A DNA stretch of 64,000 bases from Adiantum capillus-veneris (Eukaryota > Streptophyta > Polypodiopsida > Polypodiales > Pteridaceae), in contig CM043947.1 of NCBI GenBank assembly GCA_014529385.2, positions 129,544,391 through 129,608,390 of the forward strand. Direction: 5' to 3'. The notes under the pieces are model-generated. The model was not told the DNA's origin. It saw nothing but the letters and a program-made list of their open reading frames with translations, and did not search any database. This document shows positions 47,162-60,462 of the stretch, piece after piece; the first letter of the stretch is position 1; each line of letters opens with the position of its first letter. Made by a program: the position numbers and the translations under genes.

Positions 47162-49290
47162 ATGGTCACAAGTGGTACGAAGAAGCCAAAGAATAAAAAA
47201 GCTCCTGGAAAAGAATGGGATTATGCTTACAACATATGCGGATGATATATGGAGTGGCACTATAAATTTTGTCACACAACAAAATCAAGCGGTGCACCAC
47301 GTATTAGGGATCATTTTCTGGGTAGCGCTAAAAAGAGTTGTAAGAAATGTGAACATCCTCAGGCACACAAAGCGTTTGAGAGAAGAGCTCGTCAAAAAGG
47401 GTGGCAAGAGACAACAGATATATAGCTCTATGGCTTCGAATCAAGAGTTCCCAGAGCCAAATATTAACTCTGACCTTGGAGAACAACCTGCACAAGGAGA
47501 GGAAATTCCAGGCAGTGTTCCTTTTAAATGTCGCAATGAAGGTGGACTTTGTCAAATGCGTCAAAAATCATTACATCAACGTTTTCGAGTGCACTCTCTA
47601 GAAGAAGCACAAACTGCACTCGCTAAAGGAATATTCTTTACTGGAAGTGCTTTGGTCATGGTAGACAGTAATCTTTGGAAGGCTGCTTGGAAGAAAATCG
47701 GTAAGTTTTGTCCAGGACTTTCAGCTCCTTCTTATCACACGTTTAGAAATGTTTTCTTGGACAAATGTTACATCGAAGTCAAAGAGCGTGTTGGCAAAAT
47801 AATACTTGGAAATATTTCACTTTCAGACTGTACGATTGTGAGTGATGGCTGGTCAAATGTTCAGAGAAGACCATTGATCAATGTAATGCTGGTTTGTCCA
47901 AGGGGAGAAACGTTTATAAAGGCGATTGATAGTTCTGGTGCAATTAAAAGTGGCAAAAACATTTCTGAGATCTTGATTAATATAATTAAAGAAATTGGTA
48001 CTGAACATGTCGTTCGAGTAGTCATGGACGACACAAAGAATTATAAAAATGCCAGTAAAAATTAGTAAAGAAGTGCTTTCCACACATTTTTGCCAATGGT
48101 TGTAATTCGCACAGCTTAAACTTGGTGCTAAAAGATTGATACACTAGCGAAGAAACCACATGGCTCGCCAAAATAATTGATACAGCACGTTAGGTTGTGA
48201 AATTTATCTTGAAACGACTAAGAGTTCTCGATTTGTATAGGATACGTATGTCAGTGATGTTGAAACTTCCTACTGAAACTCGGTTTTGCACACACTTTTA
48301 TACGTTGGAATCACTTCTCCGTAATAAATGCGTTGTGATTGACACATTCAATTGCACGGCCTTTGATGAATGGCACTTTGAGCATAAAGAAAAAGTGAAA
48401 GATAAAATTACATGTCTACGTGGCAATGTGAACAAAGCTGCTTGGTGGAGGAGTGTAATGGATGCATACCATGTAATGATGCCCGTTATGTTCGTGATCT
48501 GAAATCTTAATCAAAGGGCGCCAAACTTGGGCAAAGTGTGGATGACATGGTGGTCAGTCCAACAAAGTCTTGAAAATCCTGAAGAGCTGAAAGAGTCTGT
48601 AGTAGAGAAGGAGTGGCGATTACCATTCTCTGGCAAACAGCGAAAAGTTTTGGCTAAGTATTTTTATGCAAGGTGGAAGAGCGCTCATATGCTCGATCCA
48701 GAGTATTGGGATCTAGATCTGATGTCCAATACAGAGGTGGTAAGCGATTTCTATCACGTGGTCAACACGTTTTACTCCAACATTCAGGACCAAATTGATT
48801 GCATCAAAGAAATGAGTGCATTTGGATTAATAGAATGTCCTTTTGTGAATTATTTTGTACAGGTAATGGCAAAAGAGCAACTTGCATGGAAGTGGTGGAT
48901 GATGAATGGTGGAGAGCATTACTCTACCTTACGTCCCCTTGCAATGAAAGTACTCGCACAATGTGCAGCAAACTCAAGTTCAGAGAGAAACTGGAGTATG
49001 TACAAGTATGTTTACAACACTATTAGCAGACAGAGCAAAAAAATTAGTATATATGTTTTGCAACGAAAAGATATTGAATCACATCAAGAGTGCTGGCTAC
49101 GAGGAGGAAATGCCAACCTGGTTGTATGATTGTCAAAACGAAGATGAAGAAGAGTTCAATGTTGGTGTATCTCAATGCATTGTAGACGAAATAGAAGAGA
49201 ATTTGATAACTGATGTGGAGATTGAATTACAAGGAGAACCACAACACTCAGACTTAGAACCAGATAACAACTCAACAGATTCAATATAGC
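47162..49290 (+). pseudogene. hAT-superfamily transposase (broken)
   Basis: An ATG at 47162 starts a frame reading KEWDYAYNICG, a stop, then KFCHTTKSSGAPRIRDHFLG, a degenerate BED-type zinc finger. After a frame change comes a DUF659 segment: DCTIVSDGWSNVQRRPLIN (about 47827-47883), CPRGETF and GTEHVVRVVMDD. After further stops near 48062 and 48502, the C-terminal hAT dimerisation domain is clear: WKWWMMNGGEHYSTLRPLA, then SSSERNWSMYK, with a Glu/Asp-rich tail to 49290. It would have been the transposase of a hAT element, but frameshifts and stops make it inactive. The 46600-47160 stretch before it is AT-rich with no gene. Confidence 0.88.
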
Positions 49291-49432
49291 TTGAGAATAA
49301 AATGAGTAAATGTCAAAAACCATTGTAAAAGACCTTGTATTTAAATGTGTTTTGAGTAATTACAATGCTTCATATTCGTGATAGTACATAGTTTGTCGAT
49401 CTCAATTGTGTTGCCCTGAAACAGCATCTTGC

Positions 49433-50419
49433 TCATAGATTTCTAATTGTGCTAGGGGTATCTTGGCGTGCTTGCTTGAATTTATACTCGTTTGCCATGC
49501 CAAACATAATATATATTCCTTGTGGAATATCTTGTGAACAGATTGCACATCGACTACTATTTTGCATTAAACGAATAAGACAAACAAAATGATAATAATG
49601 ACCACATGTCAATGTATAATATCCACTCCATCCATCAAAATTCTTGTAGCAAACTAAACATTGGGAAGATGAGGATACATCTGAAGTAGACGAGGGGACC
49701 AAATCGGGATGCATGACAAGGTGGCTGATGTGTGTCCCTTGTACAGGTGTTGGATTCACTCGCTGTGTAGGATTTTGAACGTCCTGACTTAAGCGGTGAA
49801 TGCTTTTCTTCATCCAGACTTGTGAGGGTTGGGGTGTCTGGGTGGCTATAGAAAGCCTGTCATTTCTGCATCTTTCTCTGCCAACTGTGTCGTGTAAATC
49901 TCCTTCTCTCTTTTTAATTGTAGGTCCACTATCAATGCTAGTTCATCTCGGGTGAAAGTGACACAACTCTCCCTTAAATCATGAGTGGCAACAGTTGTCT
50001 CCGTTGACGAGAATTCTACTGGTCGTTGTTGCACAAAGTGAACATATAGTATTTTTGCAAAATATAACGCACAATCTGCATTGTGCAGGGGATGGCCATA
50101 AACCTCCAAATAAATCCTCAGCGTTTTCTTTGATCACATCATGGTTACACTTAGAAACCTTCCACCTTCTTTTCTTGATCTCTGTGTCCTCACATGGCCA
50201 TATTGTCTTAATCATGTCCTTTGTCACTTCTTTATTGATCTCTTTCCATTGCATGTGGTTTGGATTTTCCCATTTTGAGAGTCGTCGAGCAGTACGCCTC
50301 GCTTGTTGTGCCAACATGCCGTGTGCCAAAGACTTCATGCACTGAAATGCATTAACAACCGCTTGTTGTTGATCATCGAGCAGTGATTGGGTGCCGATAT
50401 CTTGTTCTTCATCGGTCAT
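49433..50419 (-). pseudogene. RING-finger protein gene (frameshifted)
   Basis: The minus strand starts at ATG 50419 (MTDEEQDIGTQ). The reading shifts frame near 50105 and again near 49850, giving an original product of roughly 320 aa. The middle segment ends in a Lys/Glu-rich helix (DLQLKREKEIYTTQ). The C-terminus is a RING-type zinc finger: CLVC, then CGHYYHFVC and RCAIC, i.e. C-x2-C...C-x-H-x2-H...C-x2-C spacing. RING proteins are usually E3 ubiquitin ligases. It lies head-to-tail downstream of the kinase-like gene on the same strand. Introns instead of frameshifts cannot be fully excluded. Confidence 0.7.
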
Positions 50420-50833
50420 TTTCTCTTAGAGCTACAGTCAAGATAGACAAATATTCAATATCATTGGCAAATATATATTCTCACGATTCAATAGCATCAT
50501 AGATGCAGAATATAGCAACTTCTCGTTCACAGGGAAAGTGCGCAGAATCCACTAAATCAAACCACAAAAAATGCATCTAATTGAACCAGAAGGCAAATTT
50601 GAAATACTGACAGTTAAATGACAAATTTGAAATGACTAAAGATAATTGACTCAATAAGGTGAACCACTTCAAACTAGATAATACACTTCAATAAAAAATA
50701 GAATACCCTGGACAAGACATATGTATATCATAGAAATGTTTAAATCGGATAAAATGATGGTGCAAGTTCAACAAGGGGACGTTGGACAGAGTTAGGGTCT
50801 GTCTTTAAATGTTCTTTGAAAAATATCAACACG

Positions 50834-52212
50834 TCAGAAGCATTCCTTCTTTGTTTTCCAACAATCTACTTTAATTCGAATAGCCCTCATAACATTTTCG
50901 TCCGAGTGGTGAAAAACTTCTTCTGAAAAATAAACTTTTTTGGCTACACTCCAAAAATCTGCCAGCATGTCGAATAGGTAGCCCAATGCATAAATGTTTC
51001 TCGCTTTTGTGTACGCATCTGTGCACCGTGGATCGCATAGTTCGGGAGCAATCCACGGTCGCTTAGCCATCTCTGCATTCCCTGCTCTCTGTGCATCCAA
51101 AACTGCTTCGTCCGACTGTGTGCTTGGATGCAAATAATTAATTGCTGCGTGCTTAGCTGGTGTTCTCAGCATCATACCCCAATCAATGATGCCGACGCGG
51201 GGTTTATTGGTGCAAGTAAAGTCCAACATTATGTTGAATGGGTGCAGGTCACTGTACACTATACCGGCCGAGTGGGCAGCCGCAACGCCATCGATTAAGG
51301 CATGACAAATGGCTGGCATCTGCTCGATCACTACTTTGATTCGCACCGTGTCTATCTCGCTTACAAGAAGATTTGCTACGGGCAATGACCTCCAGTCATA
51401 TTGTAGCCTGTGCATGTGTCGTTTGAATAATCCGTGAGCGAATGATAAGTGGCACATCATGTCGCCCACGGTACCCCCATTGTAGTATGGGAATATTGTG
51501 ATCCAAGGAGCTTCGGTAGTAAACCCAATGCACCTTACAATGGAGGGGTGAAGCGTTTGCATTCCTTGCTCTGTTTGAAAGCTGTCAAATTTTTCCTCAC
51601 TCCCTCCCTTGTAATTTTTTCCCACATATGTAATGCGGTCTGGAAAAAATGAGATGCCATTGATGGTGTACAATGTGCACACACCGAAGGAGCCTGCTCC
51701 AATCCTCATACCTTCTACCAAGGCTTCGTGAGGGATGCCGACAAGATGAGCGCACTTTGCATTCAAAGCTATGTGCATGATTGTGCTGGTGGCGCTGGCA
51801 TCGGATCGACCTCCCAAAGCTGCTTGTGCATCTCGGGACATCTTCAATCTCTTGGGTAAGGCTGCTTGGTCCTTTGCTTTCACACGCTTCATCTTTACCT
51901 TTTGTTCTTCCCACAATTTATCCCAGAGCTCTAATTTTGACATGTCGCAGGCAGGTGGGATATCTTCCTTTAAGTCTGTGCAACATACTTTCGTATCGCC
52001 CAACGCTGTCTTAACCTTGTGGTGGGGTCAAATTCTCGAATCCCTGCTGGAATCAACAACTCGTATTGGCCTTCTCGCAACCTGCGCTCTGTGTTCTCCC
52101 ATATAGCGCTAGTGAGGTCTTTGATGAAGATATCGTTTTCACTAATCTGTTGTATGCGATCATCTGCACATGATGAGATTGCCAAAATATATTCTTTACG
52201 AATGGCATGCAT
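50834..52212 (-). pseudogene. Protein-kinase-like gene (one frameshift)
   Basis: Minus-strand gene of about 459 codons from ATG 52212. A single frame change near 52020 separates the N-terminal part (MHAIRKEYILAI...) from the rest; a small unrecognised intron is the alternative. Kinase landmarks in order: the Gly-rich loop IGAGSFGVC, YVGKNYKG (possible VAIK lysine), VYSDLHPFNIMLDF as the catalytic loop (His and Arg of HRD replaced by Tyr and Ser, but Asp and Asn kept), IIDWGMM in place of DFG with the Asp kept, and WIAPELCDP as the APE motif. The catalytic Asp residues are present, so activity would have been possible. The substrate is unknown. Confidence 0.72.
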
Positions 52213-53002
52213 AATACTTTTCTTTTAATCTGGCATCATATTTGCACTGGACAATTAAAAACAGCATATCAAATACAAATTCATGGTTGCGAATGACACT
52301 AACATTCTCACACTATTTCAGGTAAACCCTTAACCACCACTTGAAGACTTTAAGAAATGTGCAATGAAATATTGATAAAAATTGAAAACAATCTTCACTT
52401 AAAATTGCAATTTGTTACACGTGTAAAATGCAGATCAAACAAATGGTTTATAGGAACTTAAATCATATCAAACAATACATGTTAACAGTCTGGCACATTT
52501 CAGCATATATTGAATTTTTAACTTATATTTTTCTTCCTGCGCATATATTAATTCAAATAAAGCACACACTGACTTAAAAACTTCAAAAACATTTAAAACA
52601 TTGGAAGTATACAAATTGGCATAGCAAATTGTGTTCACACACTTTTTTACATAGAATTTATGTAAATGTAGCAATCAAAAAAGCGATGATAATTGATGCT
52701 CTTTAAAAAGATACAAAAGAATATTTAACATGCAAATTGTGTGCATTTAGATTTTTTACAGAGAATTTATGTAATTGAAGCATTAAAAATAGTAATAATT
52801 CTTGAGAGTCCTTTAAAAAGATAAAAAAAGAATATTTAACATGCAATTTGTGTGCAAATACTTTTTTACATATAATTTATATAAATGGAGCATTTAAAAT
52901 AGCGATGATTGATGAATAAAGTATTCTTTTGAATGTGATTAGTTAGTATATAATTTCAAATGGACAGTTGAAAACAACAAAATCAAACAATTCATACATT
53001 TT

Positions 53003-53425
53003 GTATATGAAATACTCTTCACAACCGCGTTACCGACCAAGTATTTCATATACTTACTACTTAAAAAATTAACTGCACATGCACATACAAATTATATGAC
53101 GTTCGTACGGTCGGGTTAGCGATCTAAACGTCGTCACATTTATGCAAAAACAGATGCTTCTAACAACCGACACTCTATTAGCCGCGTTACCGACCGAGTG
53201 CTGCTTGAATCTAAAGAGAAACAATGGCTTGCATACGAACATCATATAGCCGCGTTACCGACCGATGCCCATATGTTTTTTGGGTAAGGGAAAGGGAAGT
53301 TGACTTACCATAATGATATTAGATTTATTAGATTCACCGCATTACCGATGTAGTACCCATACAATAAACCAATACTTACCACAAGGACAACATCTTCCCT
53401 GTGTCACCGAGGTGATGCCCGTGTG
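53003..53425. repeat. Array of CCGCGTTACCGACC units with variable complementary flanks
   Basis: Copies of a core close to AGCCGCGTTACCGACCGA occur near 53025, 53183, 53249 and 53335 (weaker), with a related CGGTCGGGTTAGCGAT near 53108 and a remnant near 53404. Most cores sit between short inverted arms that differ between units: GTATATGAAATAC/GTATTTCATATAC (53003-53015, 53041-53053), GACGTT/AACGTC, CACTC/GAGTG and CATAT/ATATG. 52230-53000 before it is AT-rich with no gene. Confidence 0.75.
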
Positions 53426-53565
53426 ATAAGCATTGTTCCATAGAACGGCTTATACACACACTTACATTGTGTAGTAAAGTATCTTATTACGACCACGCAA
53501 TACGACAAAAAGCACGCTACCACACAACGCATACACACACGCACAACACATACCCGGATCGTGTG

Positions 53566-53624
53566 GTCAAGTACTCTGCTGTTGCCGTCGTGCACTACGA
53601 CGCAGAGCATGCTCCCACACGACC
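53566..53624. repeat. Long imperfect hairpin
   Basis: Matched arms in nested order: CGTGTGG/CCACACG, CTCTGC/GCAGAG and GTCGT/ACGAC. It lies between the conserved-core array and the GGGCCCG palindrome. Confidence 0.65.
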
Positions 53625-53670
53625 CCCTCTCTCCTCTCTCCTCTCGACGTACCTGCAAAGGTGGTCGAAG

Positions 53671-53707
<37 letters not shown>
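53671..53707. repeat. (CT)n microsatellite
   Basis: 37 bp of CT. Confidence 0.9.
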
Positions 53708-53710
<3 letters not shown>

Positions 53711-53738
53711 AAAGATGAAAGCAAGAAATAACACCCAG

Positions 53739-53758
53739 CGGGCCCGATCGGGCCCGCA
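53739..53758. repeat. Perfect 20-bp GC palindrome
   Basis: GCGGGCCCGATCGGGCCCGC is its own reverse complement. It is followed by a second fold, GGACTTTT...AAAAGTCC (53783-53830), whose loop GGCGGACCCGTCGAGG resembles the repeat at 34355. Confidence 0.9.
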
Positions 53759-56429
53759 TATATATAGATCTGCGAACCCACCGGACTTTTTAGTATTCCA
53801 GGCGGACCCGTCGAGGAAATTGAAAAGTCCAACGAAAATTTAGTGGGTATGCAGATCGCCCTTAACCAGATTCTGTGTAACTATGTTTAGTATAACCATG
53901 TAAATGTGTCAATAAGACCTTGTGATCACACAAATTTGTCGTAATTACGTAAATATTAAATCCCTGCTCATAATTGATTCAATTCGTAAATTTTTTTATT
54001 TGACAAGGTTTGCACGTACTCTTCTGTCTTATCGACATGTTCTACACTTCTTGAGGCTTGACGCTTTCAGACGCTTTCAAGATGCAAGCATAAATTATTA
54101 ATTAAGCTCGAGAGAGTCCTTCCCACTTCATACGTTTTAAACATGCTAGAGCCTTAGCTGGATTTGACATAGGAGCTTCGTCTGAACATTATTTGCTTCT
54201 CAATATCTGCAAACAGCTTGCATCCTGTTCTTTTTTCCCCTATTCCAGCTCAATGAATTTCTCCCGCTTCTCGGCCTCTATTGCAGCGCCGCTTCCTTTA
54301 TTTCCTGTTGCTGTCCATGGGCTTCTCTACCAAAACTACCAGTGCTGCTCCACAGCTCCTCCTCACCAAGCTACTCACGCGGCCTACAGCTTGTCTCCAT
54401 GCTCGCTCTCGCCGAGGACCCTCTGGTTCTGTAGTTGACGCCTTATAAAGAGTTGCTCGTCTCATCCCACTTGCCAAACCCGTAGCTGCAAACCAGCTCA
54501 CGTCCTCGCGCTGGCCTTCTACCCGAATCCTCTCATCGGCTCACCAACCTCCCCTCCTTCTCGTCGGCCTTCTTTTTTCTCTCAATTAACGGCCCGCTGT
54601 CTCTGCTTTTTCTCCTTGCGTTGTCCCCCCGTTTCTGACAGCACTCTCCCACTCGTCGGGTGCTCACATACCTTCACTTGCCGACCTGCAAAACATCGTC
54701 CGCTCGTCAACTGCACCCGCCTCCTCTAGTCTCCCTTGGCTTGTCGGAGGCTCCTCCTGTCTATGCTCCTTCTCCTGCTCATGGATGGGCCCCCTCCAGA
54801 CGGTGGTTCCTCTTCTTGTCTGACAGCGCTCCTTTAAGCGACGCCACTAACTTTTTAAGTCCCATCCCTTTATTGTTAGCAGCTCTTTGTTTTTCTTTAT
54901 TTCTCAAAATAAGTTGCTCTTTATTTTAATGGCAATAAGCAAGCATTCAGATGCTGACATCCGCCTTCAAGGTGCAATCATGTATAGAAAGCCTTCCCTT
55001 TGTATTCGACTTCTAGGTTGCAGGTTGCAGTTAAGTCAACATAAACCAATCCATATTGTCCAAAGGGTTTTTGAGAACATGTGGGTTGAAGTATCCTCGC
55101 CACCCCCATGTTGTCCAAGTTGCAAAGTCTCCCATGATGAATTTAAAGCCTTTTGGATAACATGTTTCCTTATAGTCCTTAGCTTGTTCTCTGACTTAGG
55201 GCTTCACCAAAAACTCCCCATCTCCGAGCACAATCAATCTCACCATCAATGCCATGTTTTTCCTCGCTAATATCACGGTAATCCATCTGAGGGATGATAA
55301 TACCCAAAATTGTGTATTCTGACTGAGATTCCCCTAGTGGATGCGGTGCATCATGAAAACGCTTTGCCGACTGCCCACCCAAAAACAATCGACTAGCCAC
55401 AAATGGTGTGAACCCAACCAACAGATAAGAAAGTAGTGTCGTTCTTATCAAAATGGCCCTGGCCAATCACCCATAGATTTGACCCTCATGGTAAATTCTT
55501 GTTCAGTACCCTAGTCAAGTCCACTACCACTCCTACACCAGCATCCCTCAAGGACATGGGCCATAAACCATCTTCCCATGGTCATAAAGCCTAAGGCCTT
55601 CAAGCATATAAAGCTTAAGGCCCTTGTAGCTTTAGGGGTAGTTTCCTATCAGCCCCTTTGTGCTTCCTTTGAGTAAATTTAGTTCACAAAAAATTAGTCG
55701 GTCCATAATTTACATAAGGGCTCTATCCCACAAAGCGGCAACCCAAGGCTTTTTTAAACCACAAGAAGACCTCCACACATTGATTTCACATATAAGGAAG
55801 AGAATAGGTCTAGGATGGCTTCTTTATTTGGTAGTTTAAGGGAGTCAAACCTCTAGTACTACCAATGCAATCTTAAGACATCTTTGAATTTAAGTAGGCA
55901 AAATGGCTAGTTTATTTGAATTCAAAATGTTCCCCCAAAATGAAATTTAAAATCTAGCAGGTAAAACCATATCATGTAATATGTCTACCAAGGTCCGCTC
56001 AAATTGGAGATCATACATAAGAGTTATGAAAGGTTGAAAATCATAAAATTGTCCAACCCCTTTTTGCGGGGAAAAGTGCATCCTTTGACCACTCTTACAC
56101 ACCAACCATTATTGCACACATGGCATGTACCTATTCATAAAAATGTTAATCACCTCCAAATCTCATGGCAAATAAAGAGGTCCTCCTACACACCATCCTC
56201 TTCCTAATGAGATGAATTTTTAAAGATTCAAGAAGGTGTGTAGCAAAGATTTGAGCTTGGAGGTCCCAAGGATCAGTTTCCTACTCAAAATTAAAAATAA
56301 AGCCAACATGATCATCTTTGTGAACATATCCTCTCTATGTAAGTGCTTAACACCATTGTATATTCCATCTCATACCATTTGTGCTCTAAAGCAGGCAATG
56401 TGTGCTTTTATCTTTATATATATATATAT

Positions 56430-59400
56430 TTAAAGTGCTTAGTTGAGCTTGAATTGCATTAATCACAAAAATTTACAAACAGCCCCGGTATATCCTTTGC
56501 ACAGGGAACTCCATAAAAAAATACATGTGCCTCCTTGACTACTCTTCCTTGCTAAACTTGCAATTTTTATTTCTTCAACAAAGGAGATTCCACCAACATG
56601 ACTCCAAAAAAGAATTTGTGTCCAAAGGCTCACACTTCTTTTGAAAGAGTAATGCATTTTTGGACTGCCATACTACCCTCAATAATGGCGCTCTTACTAT
56701 GCATATGTCAGTCAATAGGTCCACATTGTCAATGCCTCCAAATCCCATAGCAAGGTCACGTATGAAGAAGGGAGCTTCTAGATGTATGAACACCAACCTG
56801 CAGATAGCGCTCGTATAGTTATTCTTTCGGGACATCCCCAGAACAGGTGTGCGAGGGTTTCATTTGGGTGCTTGCATCTGACACAAGTACCTGCGGCTAG
56901 CCCTCTTGTTTTTGCCTTATCTTTGATTGGCACGAATCCAAAAAGAACCTTCCAAAGAAATACTTTGTCTCTCTCTTCACATTTTGCTTTCCATATGTTT
57001 CCCACTACTTGAAACCATTTTCTTGGCAGCCCACTTTTTAGACCAGAACCTATTTAGGTGTTCAATTCAAGCCTCTGAAGATCAAAGCTTTTCATAAATG
57101 GATTTAGTTTTGGGCAAGAAAAACAGTCTTTCTCTAGGCCAATTCCAAGCTTTTCAATCCACCAATGTGAAGCAGGGAGGAAGGGTTAGGTTGAGATTTT
57201 TCCAAGAAATCTTCCGATGAGGATCTGCTCTTGAAGTGAGAGATTGTAGCATAGCTTAAGTTGCTCCAAGGATTGCCAATCCCCTTTTTAATAGTCCCAA
57301 AAAGAATCCAAGGTGACAAATCCCTTGTTATTAAGACTCCTGGCTATTTCAATCCAATGGTTATTAAGGCCCAAGTCTTCCACAATAGGGCTCCAAGGAT
57401 ATCAGTGTCTAGACGTACCCTTCCAGTACTTAGTCTCTTCCTTCCAAATGAGTGCATCAACAGCTTAACACCATTTTTTGATAAATCTCCCTATAAAACC
57501 CCCTAATTGAGACCTGACACTACAGGGGGGAGAATTTTGTTGTGTAAGCTAAGGTTGGACCATGAGCCGCCTTTATGCGGGCTTCCATTACCATTTATCA
57601 GATAAGATCAAATCATGAGTGACAGGGTCTATGATGCCCAATCCATCTTGACCTTTTGGTTTAGCAATAGCCTCCCATTTTCCCCATTGCCACGGTCAGT
57701 TTATTTCTCCACAAAAAATCCTTGATTGGCTTTGAAAAGGAGTTCCAATTTTTCCAGGGCAAGAATGATGACGTGAAGGTTATATACGGGATGAAGAAGG
57801 TATTGATTATTGGGTGATAGCGAAGCTCTACAGTGGAAAGGAGTCAAGATGAATCCCTTCGCTTCATTTTCTTCTTAATTTTGTATTGAACCTAGTCAAA
57901 TGTTTTCTTGTGTGTAGTGCCTTCCCCAATAGGAACCCCTAACTTTCAGAATATGTTACCTCTCTTAACCACCTCTCTAGTCTATCATGAGGAATCAAAA
58001 TTATCAACCTCTGACAAGGAGATAAGTCTTGATTTTTCTATGCTACATTGAGACCCTGATGCTGTGGTAAAGACCTATTCAATCTCCAAGGCTTTTCTAA
58101 CATTACTTCCTTCTGCTTGGAGGAAGAGTAAAAAGCCATCAGCAAACATCTTAATAACCAGTTGGTTATCATTTTGGATTTGAATCCCTTTTCTCTCCAC
58201 ATGCCACTGCATGTTCCAACATAGCAATTAAAGGGTGGATGCAAGCGATGAACCATCGCGGCACTAGGGGGAAACCTTGACGAATGGACCTCCTGACATC
58301 AAAGTAGCCAACTATAATTGAGTTGAATAGCAATTCTGAGGAGATCCCTTCCACAAGAGTGCTTACAACTTGATAGATTCATGGATCGAACCACAAAGTC
58401 TACAATGTTTCTTGGACAAATGACCAAGTTATCCTATCATAGGCTTTATCAAGGTCCATTTGTAGTAGGATACAATCCTATTGCATGAATTTAGCATATT
58501 CCATACCTATCATGGCCGCTAGGATGTTATCATAAATTGATATACCGTCGATAAATCCATGCTGGTGGGGAGAGATGACGTCCACTAACACAGGGGCCAT
58601 TCTTTCAGTAATGAGCTTAGCCAATACCTTGCCACTGTCATCATTGTGATTGGTCTCTAGTGTTTGAGTAGAGAGCATGCTAATTGTTTGGGGATGAGCT
58701 TGATTTCCTTTCTTTACACCTAATTCAAGCATGCCTTTAGTAAAGGATTTGTTGACCATATGCAAGAAGGACAGGCCCACTATCTAATATCAGAACTGTC
58801 TTTACTCCTTTGTACTCCACAAGTAAGGTCATGTTTCCTTCTTCTCCCTTGCAATAATCTCCCACCTTATTTAATGCTATAGGTTCTGCTTTAGACTGTT
58901 TGGGTGTTTGATTATTTGGAATTTTTGTAGAAATGATTTGTTGGGGAACAATCAGCCTTATTTTCTCCAAATTTTTTCCCAATTCTTCCCAAAGATGAGG
59001 TCTTATCTGCACTAACTCGGATAGAATTAGCGTGCAATGTATAGGAGACGACATCAACTCATGAAGAGTCTTAGTGTCCATCGTCTTGGGATCAGATTTC
59101 CATTGAGATGATACTCTCGTAATTTTTTATCTTGTTTCATGGTCGCTAATGAACGAAGGCAAGGTTTTTAGAGTCTGAGGTTTGTTGTCTTCCGATATCT
59201 CTATCCCTGCATCACTGTATAGTGATTGGATATCGCCGAGGTAGAACTCGTGGTCTAGATTGATTTTAGTGATAGGCGCTAACTCAAGGGTTGCACTTCC
59301 ATATTTTTTCTTTATGATATCCTCCCACAAAGCATGTGGACATGGTTCTTCTACTTCTAGAATAGGCATCACTGCTCGTGAGCCCACCCCATCTATGGTA

Positions 59401-60280
59401 TTTGCTACTTCCCTTGTATCTAAAGGTGCCTCAACTTTTGGCTCTTCCTGATCTCTGTTTACAACACCTTGGTTCTCCATTTCTTGGATTCTTTTGCAAA
59501 TTAGCACCTCCATTTTTGGAGCATCTGGAACATGTGGTTCCATAAGAGCTTGGGCCACCTAGATGAGCTACTTGCACATTTGCAACCTCTCTTTTTCATA
59601 CCCTGGATGAGGATCGTCAGCCATCTATGCTCTTGGGTTTGATTGGCTTTTAGCCTAGCTTCATAGGCCTTCAAAATTACATCTAAAGGTCCAAAGACTT
59701 TGTCCATCAAGTTTGAACCTCCCAATGGTAATTCTGATGGTTTTATTACAACAAGTTTTTCCTTATGGTTCCGTTCCAATCTCAATTGCTCTTTGGTTTG
59801 CTGTGATTTGGTTTCTAAGGCTGACTTTTCTTTTATCCTCTTGGCTTTCATCTTGTCCCTTTTTTCTTTCCAAGATTTTCTAGGGGTCCTAATCGACATT
59901 CTCTCTATTTTAGTTTGACAAGGTGGGATTTTTGTCTCTCATCGGCACATTTTGTGTGGATTCCTGGGTTTATGCTCTTGTTATAGCCTTTATTAGAATT
60001 GTTGGTTCTATTTTTTATCCACTTGAGCTTGATACAACTCCGATTTTGTTTATGGTGGATTTTCTGTTGCTATCAACATTTAGGACATTGTGGAATTAGA
60101 TGGTTAATTGCACATCCCTCACAATACCCAAAGATTTTGATGCACTTTCCTTTGTGTGGACAAATTCTTGCCCAATGATCACCTCCACATTCATAGCATG
60201 GCCCTATTGGTGGTGGGGAAGCTTGTGGAGTTCCCATAGTTTGTCATGTTCTAGGAGGGTATCCCCTAGGTTTGTAGTTC
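56430..60280 (-). pseudogene. Degraded L1-type LINE, minus strand
   Basis: Read on the minus strand, the order is: a CCHC zinc knuckle CYECGGDHWARIC (about 60201-60163), an ORF1-like Lys/Glu-rich region (59900-59130), then RT remnants. These are PHQHGFIDGISIYDNIL, LQMDLDKAYDRITWSFV (about 58470-58415) and SIRQGFPLVP (the RQGxP motif, about 58285). Next comes the C-terminal zinc region WKAKCEERDKVFLWK and CVRCKHPNETLAHLFWGCP (57005-56830), and a 3' tail near 56440. The YxDD motif was not found intact and the endonuclease part seems deleted. Many frameshifts and stops make it an old fossil. Confidence 0.75.
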
Positions 60281-60462
60281 TGGTTTGCTAGGAATATGAG
60301 CATATTTTCATGAATCAGGTGATGGTTTTTGGTGGGTTGTGTTATGCACGATCACAATAAAACTTGCAAAGAGTTTACCGCATCCCTTTACCGCGTTTTG
60401 TAGAGAGAGAGAGAGGGGAGCAGGAAGGATTCATTTTGTAAATTAAATATTATCGTATATAT

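Noticed and set aside
54193-55270. Pro/Ser/Leu-rich frames in a pyrimidine-rich stretch, possibly a signal-peptide protein
   Set aside because: Low complexity, several frames open at once, no domain. Some minus-strand words near 55000-55470 (IMGDFATWTTW; GFTPF) hint at retroelement debris but are too weak to call.
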